NCBI GenBank assembly: GCA_039000515.1
Contig: JBCFYV010000100.1
Location: 53,195,433 to 53,259,432 of the forward strand
DNA length: 64,000 bases
From: Timema cristinae
Taxonomy: Eukaryota; Arthropoda; Insecta; Phasmatodea; Timematidae
Direction of reading: 5' to 3'
The translations under genes were made by a program, and so were the position numbers. Of this stretch, positions 34,501 to 39,783 are shown in pieces. Each line of letters opens with the position of its first letter. Positions within the stretch are counted from its first letter, which is position 1. The notes beneath the pieces are model-generated. The model did no database searches. It had not been told where the DNA came from and saw only the letters and a list, made by a program, of their open reading frames with translations.

Positions 34501-35990
34501 TGTATTACCTACCTAAGTTAGGTGTTAATAGCTCGTCTCAACCCACAGATAAGACGTCTGGTTCTAGCTGTATTACCTACCTAGGTTAGGTGTTATCTGT
34601 GAGACGGGCTCTTAAGATGTCTGGTTCGACCTGTATTACCTACCTAAGTTAGGTGTTATCTGTGAGAAGGGCTCTTAAGACGTCTGGTTCGACCTGTATT
34701 ACCTACCTAGGTTAGGTGTTATCTGTGGGGTGAGACGGGCTCTTAAGATGTCTGGTTCTAGCTGTATTACCTACCTAAGTTAGGTGTTATCTGTGAGACG
34801 GGCTCTTAAGATGTCTGGTTCGACCTGTATTACCTACCTAAGTTAGGTGTTATCTGTGGGAAGGGCTCTTAAGACGTCTGGTTCAACCTGTATTACCTAC
34901 CTAGGTTAGGTGTTATCTGTGGGGTGAGACGGGCTCTTAAGACGTCTGGTTCCAGCTTTATTACCTACCTAGGTTAGGTGTTATCTGTGAGAAGGGCTCT
35001 TAAGACGTCTGGTTCCAGCTGTATTACCTACCTAAGTTAGGTGTTATCTGTGAGAAGGGCTCTTAAGACGTCTGGTTCAACCTGTATTACCTACCTAGGT
35101 TAGGTGTTATCTGTGGGGTGAGACGGGCTCTTAAGATGTCTGGTTCTAGCTGTATTACCTACCTAAGTTAGGTGTTATCTGTGAGAAGGGCTCTTAAGAT
35201 GTCTGGTTCTAGCTGTATTACCTACCTAGGTTAGGTGTTATCTGTGGGGTGAGACGGGCTCTTAAGACGTCTGGTTCTAGCTGTATTACCTACCTAAGTT
35301 AGGTGTTATCTGTGGGTGAGACGGGCTCTTAAGACGTCTGGTTCCAGCTATATTACCTACCTAAGTTAGGTGTTATCTGTGAGAAGGGCTCTTAAGACGT
35401 CTGGTTCAACCTGTATTACCTACTTAGGTTAGGTGTTATCTGTGGGGTGAGACGGGCTCTTAAGATGTCTGGTTCTAGCTGTATTACCTACCTAAGTTAG
35501 GTGTTATCTGTGAGAAGGGCTCTTAAGACGTCTGGTTCTAGCTGTATTACCTACCTAAGTTAGGTGTTATCTGTGGGGTGAGACGGGCTCTTAAGACGTC
35601 TGGTTCCAGCTATATTACCTACCTAAGTTAGGTGTTATCTGTGAGACGGGCTCTTAAGACGTCTGGTTCTAGCTGTATTACCTACCTAGGTTAGGTGCTA
35701 TCTGTGGGTTGAGATGGACACTTAACTAAAAATTTAGTCCCATTATAATTTCTCTCAAAGGAAATTGTCAACTGTTTTAATGTTAGTGATATGACCTTGA
35801 CCACCATTTCTCCTCGCTAGGTACGGAGGAAGACCAGGAAGCCACGGACATGCTGGTCGGTAACGCTCAGAACCTCATGCAGTCTGTGAAAGAGACGGTC
35901 CGTGCGGCAGAGTCCGCTTCCATCAAGATCAGGACAGACGCTGGTATTCAGCTGAGATGGGTTCGCAAACAGCCCTGGTACCAGTATTAG
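1440..35990 (+). CDS. VCL: vinculin, C-terminal part (multi-exon, 5' incomplete)
   Basis: Vinculin is a cytoplasmic adaptor that links integrin and cadherin complexes (through talin and alpha-catenin) to F-actin. The spliced exons read through the late head helices, a proline-rich linker (PPRPPLPGG, then PPPRPPPPE) and the tail, ending [11 protein letters not shown]. Strong family matches include [58 protein letters not shown] and IKIRTDAG. Exons: 1440-1576, 1913-2044, 3340-3491, 3743-3919, 4663-4860, 6660-6751, 9214-9304, 16155-16214, 17831-17953, 18717-18776, 23183-23221 (candidate), 23275-23399, 24535-24774, 24907-24997, 29083-29121 (candidate), 33073-33090 (candidate) and 35821-35990. All junctions are GT-AG and phases are compatible throughout once two one-base indels (in exons 1913-2044 and 3743-3919) are allowed. 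N-terminal head exons must lie left of the window. The introns are swollen by repeats. Confidence 0.95.
1913..2044 (+). CDS. VCL: vinculin exon with a one-base insertion
   Basis: Acceptor TTCTATAG, donor GTAAGC. It encodes [20 protein letters not shown] and then [15 protein letters not shown]. As written the frame hits a TGA at 2039-2041. Removing one base near 2022-2027 restores AVHVPEG, which joins in phase 1 to the next exon and matches the vinculin segment before the PGREQNF motif. Seen: the stop. Inferred: a sequencing or assembly error. Confidence 0.88.
2163..2744 (+). mobile_element. Helitron-like non-autonomous element
   Basis: Begins TACTAATATTATAAATGTG and ends GCGGGCTAAGCCGC hairpin followed by GGGTAAAAGCTAGT. 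This pairing of ends is common in invertebrate genomes and typical of Helitron/Helentron-derived repeats. The AT-rich interior has no coding capacity. Confidence 0.55.
2926..3180 (+). repeat. SINE family B copy
   Basis: Starts TATCCGACACCTTAGCTCAG, has a degenerate B box, ends GGAAACAGTAATGG. Not a tRNA gene: the anticodon arm is lost. Confidence 0.75.
3340..3491 (+). CDS. VCL: vinculin exon
   Basis: Phase 1 start, phase 0 end, donor GTATGC. It encodes [40 protein letters not shown] and [10 protein letters not shown], continuing the helical head. A 5'-truncated SINE lies only about 15 bp beyond the donor. Confidence 0.9.
3507..3615 (+). repeat. SINE family A, 5'-truncated copy
   Basis: Body only (GGTTTTCCACTCCCCTACAC, CGGGTACACTTACC). 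Lies right after the vinculin donor at 3492. Confidence 0.6.
3743..3919 (+). CDS. VCL: vinculin exon with a one-base deletion
   Basis: Acceptor CTCTGCAG, donor GTGAGT. It encodes [20 protein letters not shown], then [11 protein letters not shown], then (after a frame change near 3849-3853) [20 protein letters not shown] and MS. The written frame ends at TGA 3860-3862. One missing base in TCGACAGT repairs it and gives the phase 1 end required by the next exon. Confidence 0.88.
4050..4470 (-). mobile_element. LINE 3' fragment in a vinculin intron
   Basis: Minus strand: GSLTLNEEK, then EYL-PKKR, then [16 protein letters not shown], then [10 protein letters not shown]. This matches the widespread LINE ending TLTLREE, FGPKRDEVTGEW, RWAGHVARM, GKPEGKR. 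Stops occur throughout. Confidence 0.7.
4663..4860 (+). CDS. VCL: vinculin exon, last part of the head
   Basis: Phase 1 to phase 1. It encodes [60 protein letters not shown] and SDSLQT, aligned with vertebrate [20 protein letters not shown] and following. Acceptor ATGAACAG, donor GTTAGC. Confidence 0.92.
5558..5742 (-). repeat. SINE family B copy, head missing
   Basis: Contains the family body (TTATTCAAGCC, CTAGCCTCATATGCC, AAGACTAGGACAGAC) and stops before the tRNA-like head. Confidence 0.65.
5939..6521. repeat. inverted dimer of a SINE-like repeat with 14-bp target duplication
   Basis: Left arm starts GAGGTGGCCCAATGGCTAG. The right arm is its reverse complement, separated by about 40 bp. 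CAATATACTACTAT flanks both sides (5925-5938, 6522-6535). Monomers occur at 7425-7740 and 7848-8190. Confidence 0.8.
6660..6751 (+). CDS. VCL: vinculin exon
   Basis: Begins in phase 1 after TTGCTCCCAG and ends in phase 0 before GTGAGT. It encodes [20 protein letters not shown] followed by [10 protein letters not shown], the counterpart of vertebrate ISPMVMDAKAVAGNI. It lies about 70 bp after an inverted-repeat insertion in the preceding intron. Confidence 0.88.
7425..7740 (+). repeat. monomer of the SINE-like repeat
   Basis: AAAAATGAGACGGCCCAATG through GATAAAGGCAACAATGAT-type hairpin (minus) to CAAACAATGGATTATTCC. Same orientation as the left arm of the dimer. Confidence 0.75.
7848..8190 (+). 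repeat. monomer of the SINE-like repeat
   Basis: AAAAATGAGGTGGCCCAATG through CAAACAATGGATTACTCC to GAATTAAACTGTTAG. Tandem with the copy at 7425, about 110 bp apart. Confidence 0.75.
8936..9170 (+). repeat. SINE family A1 copy
   Basis: tRNA-Leu-like head (CTTCGGTGGACACATGGTCT), B box GAGGTTCGCTCC, shared body and tail. Ends 44 bp before a vinculin exon. Confidence 0.75.
9214..9304 (+). CDS. VCL: vinculin exon at the head-linker border
   Basis: Acceptor GTTTCAG, donor GTAAGA. It encodes [30 protein letters not shown] and one base of the next codon (phase 1). It matches the vertebrate ILGAVAKVREAF to DFPPPPPDLEQL boundary, where the head ends and the proline-rich linker begins. Confidence 0.92.
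10457..10705 (+). repeat. SINE family A1 copy
   Basis: Head CGCTTCGGTGGCCGCGTGGT, B box GAGGTTCGATTC, tail ACCTGAACAGGTAGTAAGAC. Confidence 0.78.
11970..12215 (+). repeat. SINE family A1 copy
   Basis: Degenerate head, CTAAGGCATCACTCTCG, body and tail ACCTGAACAGGTAATAAGA. Confidence 0.68.
12768..12985 (+). repeat. SINE family A1 copy
   Basis: Head CCCGCTTCAGTGGTCAAATG, body CCTATAAAGTCAACCTTCC. The tail is cut short. Confidence 0.7.
13958..14236 (-). repeat. SINE family B copy
   Basis: Near complete. The tRNA-like head is at the right end (ACTCAACTGAGTTAAGGTGTC in plus orientation). Confidence 0.75.
14310..14572 (+). repeat. SINE family B copy
   Basis: Starts TATCCGACACCTTAACTCAA and ends ACTGAAAACAGTGATGG. 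It forms a head-to-head inverted pair with the copy at 13958-14236, about 75 bp apart. Confidence 0.75.
15238..15585. mobile_element. hAT-type MITE with perfect 8-bp target duplication
   Basis: Termini CAGGAGTCGGCAAC and GTTGCCGACCCCTG, flanked on both sides by ATCTATCC (15230-15237, 15586-15593). 348 bp, no coding capacity. Confidence 0.85.
16155..16214 (+). CDS. VCL: vinculin linker cassette exon 1 (20 residues)
   Basis: A 60-nt exon, phase 1 to 1, preceded by TATTTTGCAG and followed by GTAGAG. It encodes about [20 protein letters not shown]. It can be skipped without changing frame. I know of no vertebrate counterpart. It is supported by splice signals, phase and position between recognised vinculin exons, not by homology. 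Confidence 0.65.
16835..16975 (+). repeat. SINE family A, 3' half
   Basis: Body and tail only (AAATGGTTTCCCCACTCTCC to CCCTGAACGGGTACTC). Confidence 0.6.
17397..17635. mobile_element. degenerate hAT-type MITE
   Basis: Left end near GTTTCCCAAACTG, right end TTTTGGGAATCACTG, resembling hAT termini. The target duplication is not clear. Confidence 0.35.
17831..17953 (+). CDS. VCL: vinculin linker exon 2 (41 residues, Ser/Pro-rich)
   Basis: A 123-nt exon, phase 1 to 1, acceptor GTGATGCAG, donor GTATTT. It encodes a Gly/Pro/Ser-rich segment with [19 protein letters not shown] and [12 protein letters not shown]. It is GC-rich against AT-rich surroundings, which supports coding function. It sits where invertebrate vinculin linkers differ from vertebrates. 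Confidence 0.78.
18270..18525 (+). repeat. SINE family A1 copy
   Basis: Head GGTGGTCAAATGGTCTGAGG, B box GGCGTTTGAATCCC, tail ACCGAATGGGGTAATATG. Between two vinculin linker exons. Confidence 0.72.
18717..18776 (+). CDS. VCL: vinculin linker exon 3 (20 residues, acidic)
   Basis: A 60-nt exon, phase 1 to 1, with a strong CCCCCTCTGCAG acceptor and GTACAG donor. It encodes [20 protein letters not shown], an acidic segment. Frame-neutral like its two neighbours. Confidence 0.75.
19590..19690 (-). repeat. tRNA-derived repeat, other family
   Basis: Minus strand: GCGGCAATGGCCAAGTGATT with B box GGGGTTCAAATCTTGG. Leucine/serine tRNA-like, single copy here. Confidence 0.45.
20320..20965 (+). repeat. 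SINE family A1 copy split by an insertion
   Basis: Head at 20325-20353, body from about 20764 to 20960. The gap holds the element at 20354-20763. Confidence 0.65.
20354..20763. mobile_element. 410-bp element with terminal inverted repeats, inside a SINE
   Basis: Ends carry the perfect 15-bp inverted repeat TGTATCCGAATAGTC (20359-20373 and 20743-20757). The interior is distinctly GC-richer than its surroundings and has an open minus-strand frame at 20377-20658 ([14 protein letters not shown] and following) that I do not recognise. Confidence 0.65.
21150..21425 (-). repeat. SINE family B copy
   Basis: Near-complete copy, from CATTACTGTTTCCAGCC to CTTAGCCTAAGTGTTGG. Confidence 0.72.
22332..22700. 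mobile_element. foldback element with about 150-bp arms
   Basis: Outer ends CCCTTAAGGTGG and CCACCTTAAAAGAGG. Inner arms share TATCAAAAC and GGTGATATCAACAGTT (22462 onward; reverse complement ending 22598). Almost the whole element is a hairpin. Confidence 0.65.
22780..23015 (+). repeat. SINE family A2 copy
   Basis: Head CACCTCGGTGGCATAGTTGA, then CTGCCGAGTACGGGGAGATC, shared body and degenerate tail. Confidence 0.72.
23183..23221 (+). CDS. VCL: candidate vinculin linker cassette exon 4 (13 residues)
   Basis: A 39-nt candidate, phase 1 to 1, between GGGAATAG and a consensus donor GTAAGT. It encodes about [13 protein letters not shown]. The polypyrimidine tract is poor, so this is weaker than the other cassettes. 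It lies 53 nt upstream of the next exon, which suggests alternative or mutually exclusive use. Confidence 0.4.
23275..23399 (+). CDS. VCL: vinculin linker exon, proline-rich
   Basis: Phase 1 to 0, acceptor TGTGCTCCAG, donor GTAAGC. It encodes [20 protein letters not shown], then [20 protein letters not shown] and IM. This is the classical proline-rich strap that binds SH3-type partners (vinexin/ponsin and VASP-family ligands in vertebrates), followed by the conserved NQPIM border to the tail. Confidence 0.95.
23512..24350 (+). repeat. SINE family A1 copy split by a hAT MITE
   Basis: Head CAGCTTCGGTTGTTGAATG before 23538. Body resumes at 24162 (GTCTAAGGTTTCACTC) and runs to about 24350. Confidence 0.72.
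23539..24161. mobile_element. hAT non-autonomous element (623 bp) inside a SINE
   Basis: Ends are CAGAGGTTCCCAAC and GTTGGGAACCACTG, the classic hAT termini. Flanking octamers CCCTAAGG and GTCTAAGG agree at six of eight positions. Interior 23734-23979 (minus) resembles a LINE tail ([19 protein letters not shown]), perhaps a captured fragment. Confidence 0.78.
24535..24774 (+). CDS. VCL: vinculin tail exon (helices 1-3)
   Basis: 80 codons, phase 0 to 0, acceptor CTCCATAG, donor GTGAGT. It encodes [20 protein letters not shown] through [11 protein letters not shown]. This is the most conserved part of vinculin and forms the F-actin- and lipid-binding tail bundle. The basic patch KRDLIACAK and the RLVRG motif are present. 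Confidence 0.97.
24907..24997 (+). CDS. VCL: vinculin tail exon (helix 4)
   Basis: Acceptor TTTTTTTCAG, donor GTATGT. It encodes [20 protein letters not shown], then [10 protein letters not shown], ending in phase 1. It is nearly identical to the vertebrate tail. Confidence 0.97.
25348..25628. mobile_element. 281-bp element with 40-bp terminal inverted repeats and a tRNA-like sequence
   Basis: Left end AGATATCATATTATGAAAAT and its near-perfect inverse at the right end, both running into AATGACACCTGGACAC. The tRNA-like unit at 25379-25449 starts inside the left repeat. Confidence 0.8.
25379..25449 (-). tRNA. tRNA-like sequence (probably a repeat, not a working tRNA)
   Basis: Minus strand: CCTGGATAGCTCAGTGGTTA, then GAGCATTGGTGTACTAAGCC, then GGGTTCGATTCCCG and GTCCAGG. 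A full cloverleaf can be drawn: acceptor 7 bp (one wobble pair), D arm GCTC/GAGC, anticodon arm TTGGT/GCCGA with loop GTACTAA (reads ACT), T arm CGGG/CCCG. Diverged relatives at 33755-33825 and 40941-41012 show it is dispersed. Confidence 0.4.
25781..25997. mobile_element. TA-flanked MITE (Tc1/mariner type), copy 1
   Basis: Starts CAGTTAAATTTTTACAG after TA and ends ATTGAACTG. The interior shares TGATCTACTTTCATATATTC and CTATCACTTTTGATAG with copies 2 and 3. Confidence 0.6.
26640..27500 (-). mobile_element. LINE 3' fragment (reverse transcriptase C-terminus)
   Basis: Minus-strand frames read [19 protein letters not shown] before the amplified RWYGHVMR units, and MRLEKERI with a basic tail after them (26861-26640). 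This is the usual end of LINE pol. Frame breaks are present and there is no full-length element. Confidence 0.7.
26858..27405 (-). repeat. minisatellite made from a LINE coding segment (about 9 units of 60-62 bp)
   Basis: On the minus strand each unit encodes about [15 protein letters not shown], the well-known C-terminal motif of LINE reverse transcriptases. Plus-strand units read CATTACATGTCCATACCATC and following. The long plus-strand open frame here is a product of repetition, not a gene. Confidence 0.85.
28433..28635 (-). repeat. SINE family A1 copy
   Basis: Reverse orientation. Body GGAGAGTGGGAAACTATTTA, then GTCATCAGCAGGCCAGTC. Confidence 0.7.
28703..28950 (+). repeat. SINE family A1 copy
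   Basis: Head CTCGCTTCGGTGGCCGCATG, tail ACCTGAAGGGGGGGTAAGAC. Ends 130 bp before the candidate vinculin exon at 29083. Confidence 0.75.
29083..29121 (+). CDS. VCL: candidate vinculin tail cassette exon (13 residues)
   Basis: A 39-nt open segment, phase 1 to 1, acceptor GGCTTGTTAACAG after a pyrimidine-rich stretch, donor GTAAAA. It encodes about [14 protein letters not shown]. It would be inserted after KATMLGAQ, exactly where the tail sequences of animals vary in length. No homology was checked. Confidence 0.5.
29506..29625 (+). repeat. single-unit relative of the minisatellite and its left flank
   Basis: Shares CTTAATTCCAC-type flank, an AT-rich spacer, then GTATTGCCTACCTAAG and CGCTCTTAAA with the left border and first unit of the array (34150-34280). 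Here only one unit is present. Confidence 0.6.
30085..30210 (+). mobile_element. LINE tail fragment
   Basis: Short plus-strand stretch encoding [20 protein letters not shown], the same LINE C-terminal motif, in isolation. Confidence 0.6.
31001..31080 (+). mobile_element. one end of a hAT-type MITE
   Basis: AGTGGGTCGACAACCTTTTT resembles the termini of the element at 15238-15585. I find no matching second end. Confidence 0.35.
31556..31974 (+). repeat. possible solo LTR
   Basis: TGTTGACAAGG to GTGTAACA, with a TATA-like CATATATAAGG near 31595, an AATAAATA motif near 31815 and a repeated CGACCACGGAGC. No clear target duplication, so tentative. Confidence 0.3.
32330..32560 (-). pseudogene. pogo/Tigger-like transposase C-terminal remnant
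   Basis: Minus-strand frame reads [20 protein letters not shown], then [10 protein letters not shown], resembling the SFK-CGISNALDG-ED ending of pogo/Tigger transposases. A CCTCAAATAGAATGCGC motif at about 32097 could be its terminal repeat. Heavily decayed. Confidence 0.45.
33073..33090 (+). CDS. VCL: candidate vinculin tail microexon (6 residues)
   Basis: An 18-nt microexon with a long pyrimidine tract and ACAAACAG acceptor, and a consensus GTAAGT donor. Phase 1 to 1, coding about GSMIGN. Its splice signals are among the strongest in the gene. It would lengthen the turn between tail helix 4 and the last exon. Confidence 0.6.
33160..33385. mobile_element. TA-flanked MITE, copy 2
   Basis: Starts CAGTCCAATCTTCACAGGAA after TA and ends CCTTCCTATGAAAATTGTC before TA. 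Lies about 70 bp after the vinculin microexon. Confidence 0.65.
33755..33825 (-). repeat. tRNA-like repeat copy
   Basis: Minus strand CTTGGATAGCTCGGTGGTTA, then B box GGTTCAATTCC and GTCCAGG. Related to 25379-25449 but without the paired terminal repeats. Confidence 0.6.
34219..35730 (+). repeat. minisatellite, about 22 units of 62-69 bp
   Basis: Units run from GGTTCTAGCTGTATTACC through CTAAGTTAGGTGTTATC and end CTCTTAAGACGTCT. Long units carry GGGGTGAGACGGG, short units GAGAAGGG or GAGACGGG. The two types often alternate, giving a higher-order period near 131 bp. Each unit contains the small palindrome ACCTAAGTTAGGT. The array lies in the last vinculin intron. Confidence 0.95.
34528..34550 (-). 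repeat. inverted 23-bp segment inside one minisatellite unit
   Basis: In this unit the stretch that normally reads ATCTGTGGGTTGAGACGAGC is present as its reverse complement, while the flanks (GTTAGGTGTTA, AAGACGTCTGG) keep normal orientation. Confidence 0.85.
35821..35990 (+). CDS. VCL: vinculin last coding exon
   Basis: Acceptor CCTCGCTAG. It encodes [20 protein letters not shown], then [20 protein letters not shown] and [15 protein letters not shown], then TAG. The terminal WYQ of vertebrates, containing the regulatory tyrosine, is kept with one extra tyrosine. The exon begins about 100 bp after a large minisatellite. Confidence 0.97.
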
Positions 35991-36117
35991 TGAACTTGCA
36001 TTATGGGTATGTGTATCTTTCAATACTCTACTTGTTGCATTGTCGTCAGCTGTGCAAATATAAACTAGAGTTTGGTCTAATTCAATATTTTACTAATTTG
36101 AATCTCCAATTTACTTT

Positions 36118-36240
36118 CGAACCCGCTTCGGCGGGCGCATGGTCTAAGGCCCTACTCTCGCGGTAGACTAGACTGCCGATGACGGAAAGATCAAGGTTCG
36201 AATCTCAGTCAGGTGTACTGAAGGTTTATGTCTTCCTAGC
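36118..36240 (+). repeat. SINE family A1 head in the vinculin 3' region
   Basis: ACCCGCTTCGGCGGGCGCAT and B box AAGGTTCGAATCTC. After GTGTACTGAAGG the usual body is replaced by unrelated, GC-richer sequence (36240-36400). Confidence 0.65.
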
Positions 36241-36402
36241 TCGTGAACTAACCGGCAAGTGTCGCTGCTAACGCTTCCCTTCCACATGGTATAAAAAACA
36301 GACGCTAAAATATGATGTACTGATTGGCTAGCTGTTCGTGCCAAACCTCCCCTTTCCACTGTTAAGCCACAAGTGCATCTCACAGCCTCCGGGTACAGGT
36401 AA

Positions 36403-36408
36403 AATAAA
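36403..36408 (+). terminator. candidate vinculin polyadenylation signal
   Basis: First canonical AATAAA after the vinculin stop codon, about 410 nt downstream. The 3' untranslated stretch before it contains a SINE head (36118-36240). Not confirmed by transcripts. Confidence 0.3.
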
Positions 36409-36654
36409 ATAGCACGATGCTTGGAAGTGGAAGGTAAGCTAAGATTCGAACAAAGACTTCACAAGAATGAAAACTACTACTATTTACTAACTTTAATGTA
36501 CATATTAGAACCGAATGACAAAAATTGAAAATAAATGTATATTTTAAGTAATGCATTTATAATACCAACTATTTAAAATTATTGTTGCTGACATATTATT
36601 CATTTGAATAATGTGTAGTTTCAATTTCTGTGTCCAATTGTAATTTGTCAACTA

Positions 36655-36920
36655 TGCAGTATAACCTCGGTAGTCCGAAATTTCAGATAATCCAGACACA
36701 ATTCTCGAAAAGTGAAAAAAGAAAAATTTTGAGTCAGATATATTTTATATATACATTAGTGTTCAATAATTCGAACGATGAAAATCTGGATCGTTCAAAT
36801 CACCAAGAAAAGATATTATTTATAAAAATAACCAAAATGGTATCAATATCAGAGAAATGGCTGCCAAAAAATGCACATCAACCCTTGTTAAAAAAAATGA
36901 GCCTTATTTTGTTAGTTTTT
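36655..36920 (+). mobile_element. pogo/Tigger-like element end
   Basis: Starts CAGTATAACCTCGGTAGTCC, then GATAATCCAGACA, the typical pogo/Tigger terminal repeat. A short decayed frame with SEKWLPKNAHQPLL follows. No second end found. Confidence 0.45.
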
Positions 36921-37379
36921 TGACTTATTATATACTTTCAGTAAATGTGATATTTAGCAACAACTACAAAGTGTAAGTTTGTTGTTTAGCTAAAGTGAAA
37001 ATGTTTATACTTTAACACTTGAGTTTCCGTTAGTATCCTATCTATGCCTAGTAATAAAAGCCACAATTTTTTTTCTAACCCAAGTTAGAGTTGACAAATA
37101 TAATATTTATTTTTTCTTTCTTATTTCTCCAAAACTTTGCTTATGCTTAATAAAATAACATGTGCAAATGTATATTATCTACGTACAATTTGTTGAGCGA
37201 TATTGTTTTCTTTGTAGAGACTCCGAGGAAGGATCAATATCGGCACTCCAACTTTTGTCACGTCGGACTAGCTACTCTCTTCAAGGTCACTTTAAAACTA
37301 CTGCAGACAAAAAGTACACTGTCGAAACTCATCCAAAATACTCTTAAAAATTACTTGGGTTACGTCAGTTGATTTTGAG

Positions 37380-37644
37380 TTAGTTTGTTAGTTATTTAGC
37401 ACCGCGTCTTACTACCCGTTCGGGTTATACGCTTTAAGTACTAATTACTCTAATGTATTAGGAATTGGGAAGGTTGAATTAGAGGAAGTGAACCCGCATT
37501 TGCGTGGAGGGAGAGTGGAAAACCATTTAGGAACCCCCCTTCCCCCCAGTTCACCCGACCGAGATTCGAACCTCGATCTCCCCGTCCTCAGCAGTCGAGC
37601 TCAACACGACTAGCGCATTAGCCAACCACGCCACCGAGGCGGGT
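37380..37644 (-). repeat. SINE family A2, complete copy with 11-bp target duplication
   Basis: Minus strand ACCCGCCTCGGTGGCGTGGT to GGGTAGTAAGACGCGGTGCT plus an A/T-rich tail. TTGATTTTGAG flanks both sides (37369-37379, 37645-37655). Best template for the family. Confidence 0.9.
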
Positions 37645-38231
37645 TTGATTTTGAGACTTCTAGCCATCAGATTTGTTCTAACCAAGACAAAAATTATATG
37701 TAATCTATAAACTAGACCGTAATTCGAACCCCGACCTTCTCCTTCATCAGTGAACCAAACTATACCGAAACAATGCGCGGCCATCCTTAAATTAGCTACG
37801 GCTTTTTTTAAATTAATTTTGACCCTTCCCCTCCCCCCAATTACAGGCTCGTAAAATTTTCCATTCGTCCCCCCTCTATCTTACATATTTTTCTTTTTAC
37901 GGTTTGGTAAATTAATTATTTTTTTAATCATTTATTTATTTTTAGTAATAAAGAAGGATTGGTAATAAATCTAGTGGTATGGTATTTTAAAATATTTTTA
38001 TTGCAGTAAGTAAAGAAAATATAGGTGAAATTTTAAAATTATTGTAAGTTTTACTTATTTTCAGACAAAAAGTTTTTAGATTTTGTCTTACCATAAACAT
38101 TGGTAAAAAAAAAACTTAGAAAAGATGGATTCTTATCCCCCACCCAAAAACCCTTATATAATTTAAGAACGGCTCTTAAGTGGGGTTTGGTTAAGGGGGA
38201 GGGGCCATCCTGAACCCAAAATACTAAATAA

Positions 38232-38410
38232 TATGTTAGCCTGTCGATGACAGGGAGATTGAGCTTCGAATCGACGTAGAGTGTACTCAGAGTGATTTTC
38301 CACTATTCCTCCACACAAATGTTGGTACATTTCCTCTAGATTCAACCTTATTTGTCCTTAACCCATAGGCATACAACCTGTTTGGGTAGTTTGACGCGGT
38401 GCTAGCACAT
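38232..38410 (+). repeat. SINE family A copy, head incomplete
   Basis: CTGTCGATGACAGGGAGATT, degenerate B box, body, tail ACCTGTTTGGGTAGTTTGAC. Confidence 0.65.
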
Positions 38411-39332
38411 AAAATCTTATTTTTCCAAATGTAAAATCGAGAATAATTTTTAAAATGCAGTATTTTTAAAGTGGTCTGGTAATATAAAAGGTATGCAGAT
38501 ATAAATTATAGCAATTTTCAATTTGATGTTAAGTGTTACATATGCCTATAATTTAAAGTTATCATACAATCCGTACCAGCAAATAAACTAAAGATGGGTC
38601 ATATCCGAAACTTAATTTTACTTATGAATTTGAATCTAAATCTTATAAAACATGTTAATTGAAAGAATTTAATGTTCACACTCTTGGTTGATATTTTTTT
38701 TATCCCCCTTTCTCTTTTTTTGCTAATTCTTTATAAAATTAAACTAAATGTAAACTTTTTTGACCTTGACCTCTTTAAAAGTGTATGTCAAACATTTGTA
38801 TCAAATTGAAAGATTAAAATCTATTAGTCTTTTTTAGAGCATGACACCCGTCCTGTTGCACAAAAAAAAACTATAAATAATTTAAAAATGCTTTTAACTT
38901 TACTATATAGTCAAATATTTTATAACATAATAGAGTGCTTTTGTGTATACTGAATTATTGAACGATAGTGAAAATTTTGTAATTTTACTAAAATGTTTTT
39001 TGTCTATTCAAACATCCCACAAACTAAAATAGATTAGCTCTCGACATATTCAGCTTTTTATGTGCCAAATTAGTTAAATATAAGATTCAACTTCATCACC
39101 AATGGATAAAGCAATCAAAATACTTGTTGATATATTTAATGGGGTGTAATTTTATTTTTTATTTTTACCTATCTGCAACTTTGAAATGTTGATATAGTGA
39201 TTTATAATATAAAAACTAATCATGTCATTAAATAAATAACATAGAATATCTTTAGAAATATGTTTTGCAACATGTTTTTCCTTCAGTAATGTTGTATAGT
39301 TTTATTTGTTGAAAGGAGTTTTATTATTGCTA

Positions 39333-39783
39333 CAGTCCAATTTTCATATGAAGGACCTTTTTTTTTCCCTTCTTACTGCCCTTTGGAATTTAATACACCC
39401 AAAAGTGTCAGGTACGAGGAAAGTTAAATCTTGTAGAAGTGTACCTACATTTGTGTTGAGGGAGAGTTGAAAATTATTTAGGATAAACCAACATCAGTCT
39501 CCCCAGTCGGGTTCAAGCCCTGATCTCCCCGTCATCGGCAGTCTAGTCTCTCCCAAGAGAGACGCCCTTAACCATTCAACCATCAAAGCAGGTAGTGAGA
39601 ATCTTAACAAACAACCAGAAAAGATACTAGAACTACTTTCACATATTCTTACGTCATGTAATTTGATACTCAGCTGTCACTTTTAAGAGATTTATAAAAT
39701 AGTACCAATAATTTAGTTAAATGTTGTCAGTTTTGGATCTTTTTTTTTTTTAAAAAAAAGCTCTTCCTATAAAAATTGGACTG
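39333..39783. mobile_element. TA-flanked MITE, copy 3, with a SINE inside
   Basis: Ends CAGTCCAATTTTCATATGAA and CCTATAAAAATTGGACTG, each next to TA. A minus-strand SINE (39405-39595) is inserted in it. Confidence 0.75.
39405..39595 (-). repeat. SINE family A1 copy
   Basis: Reverse orientation. Body GGAGAGTTGAAAATTATTTA, B box GGGTTCAAGCCC, head near CCATCAAAGCAGGT. Confidence 0.7.
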
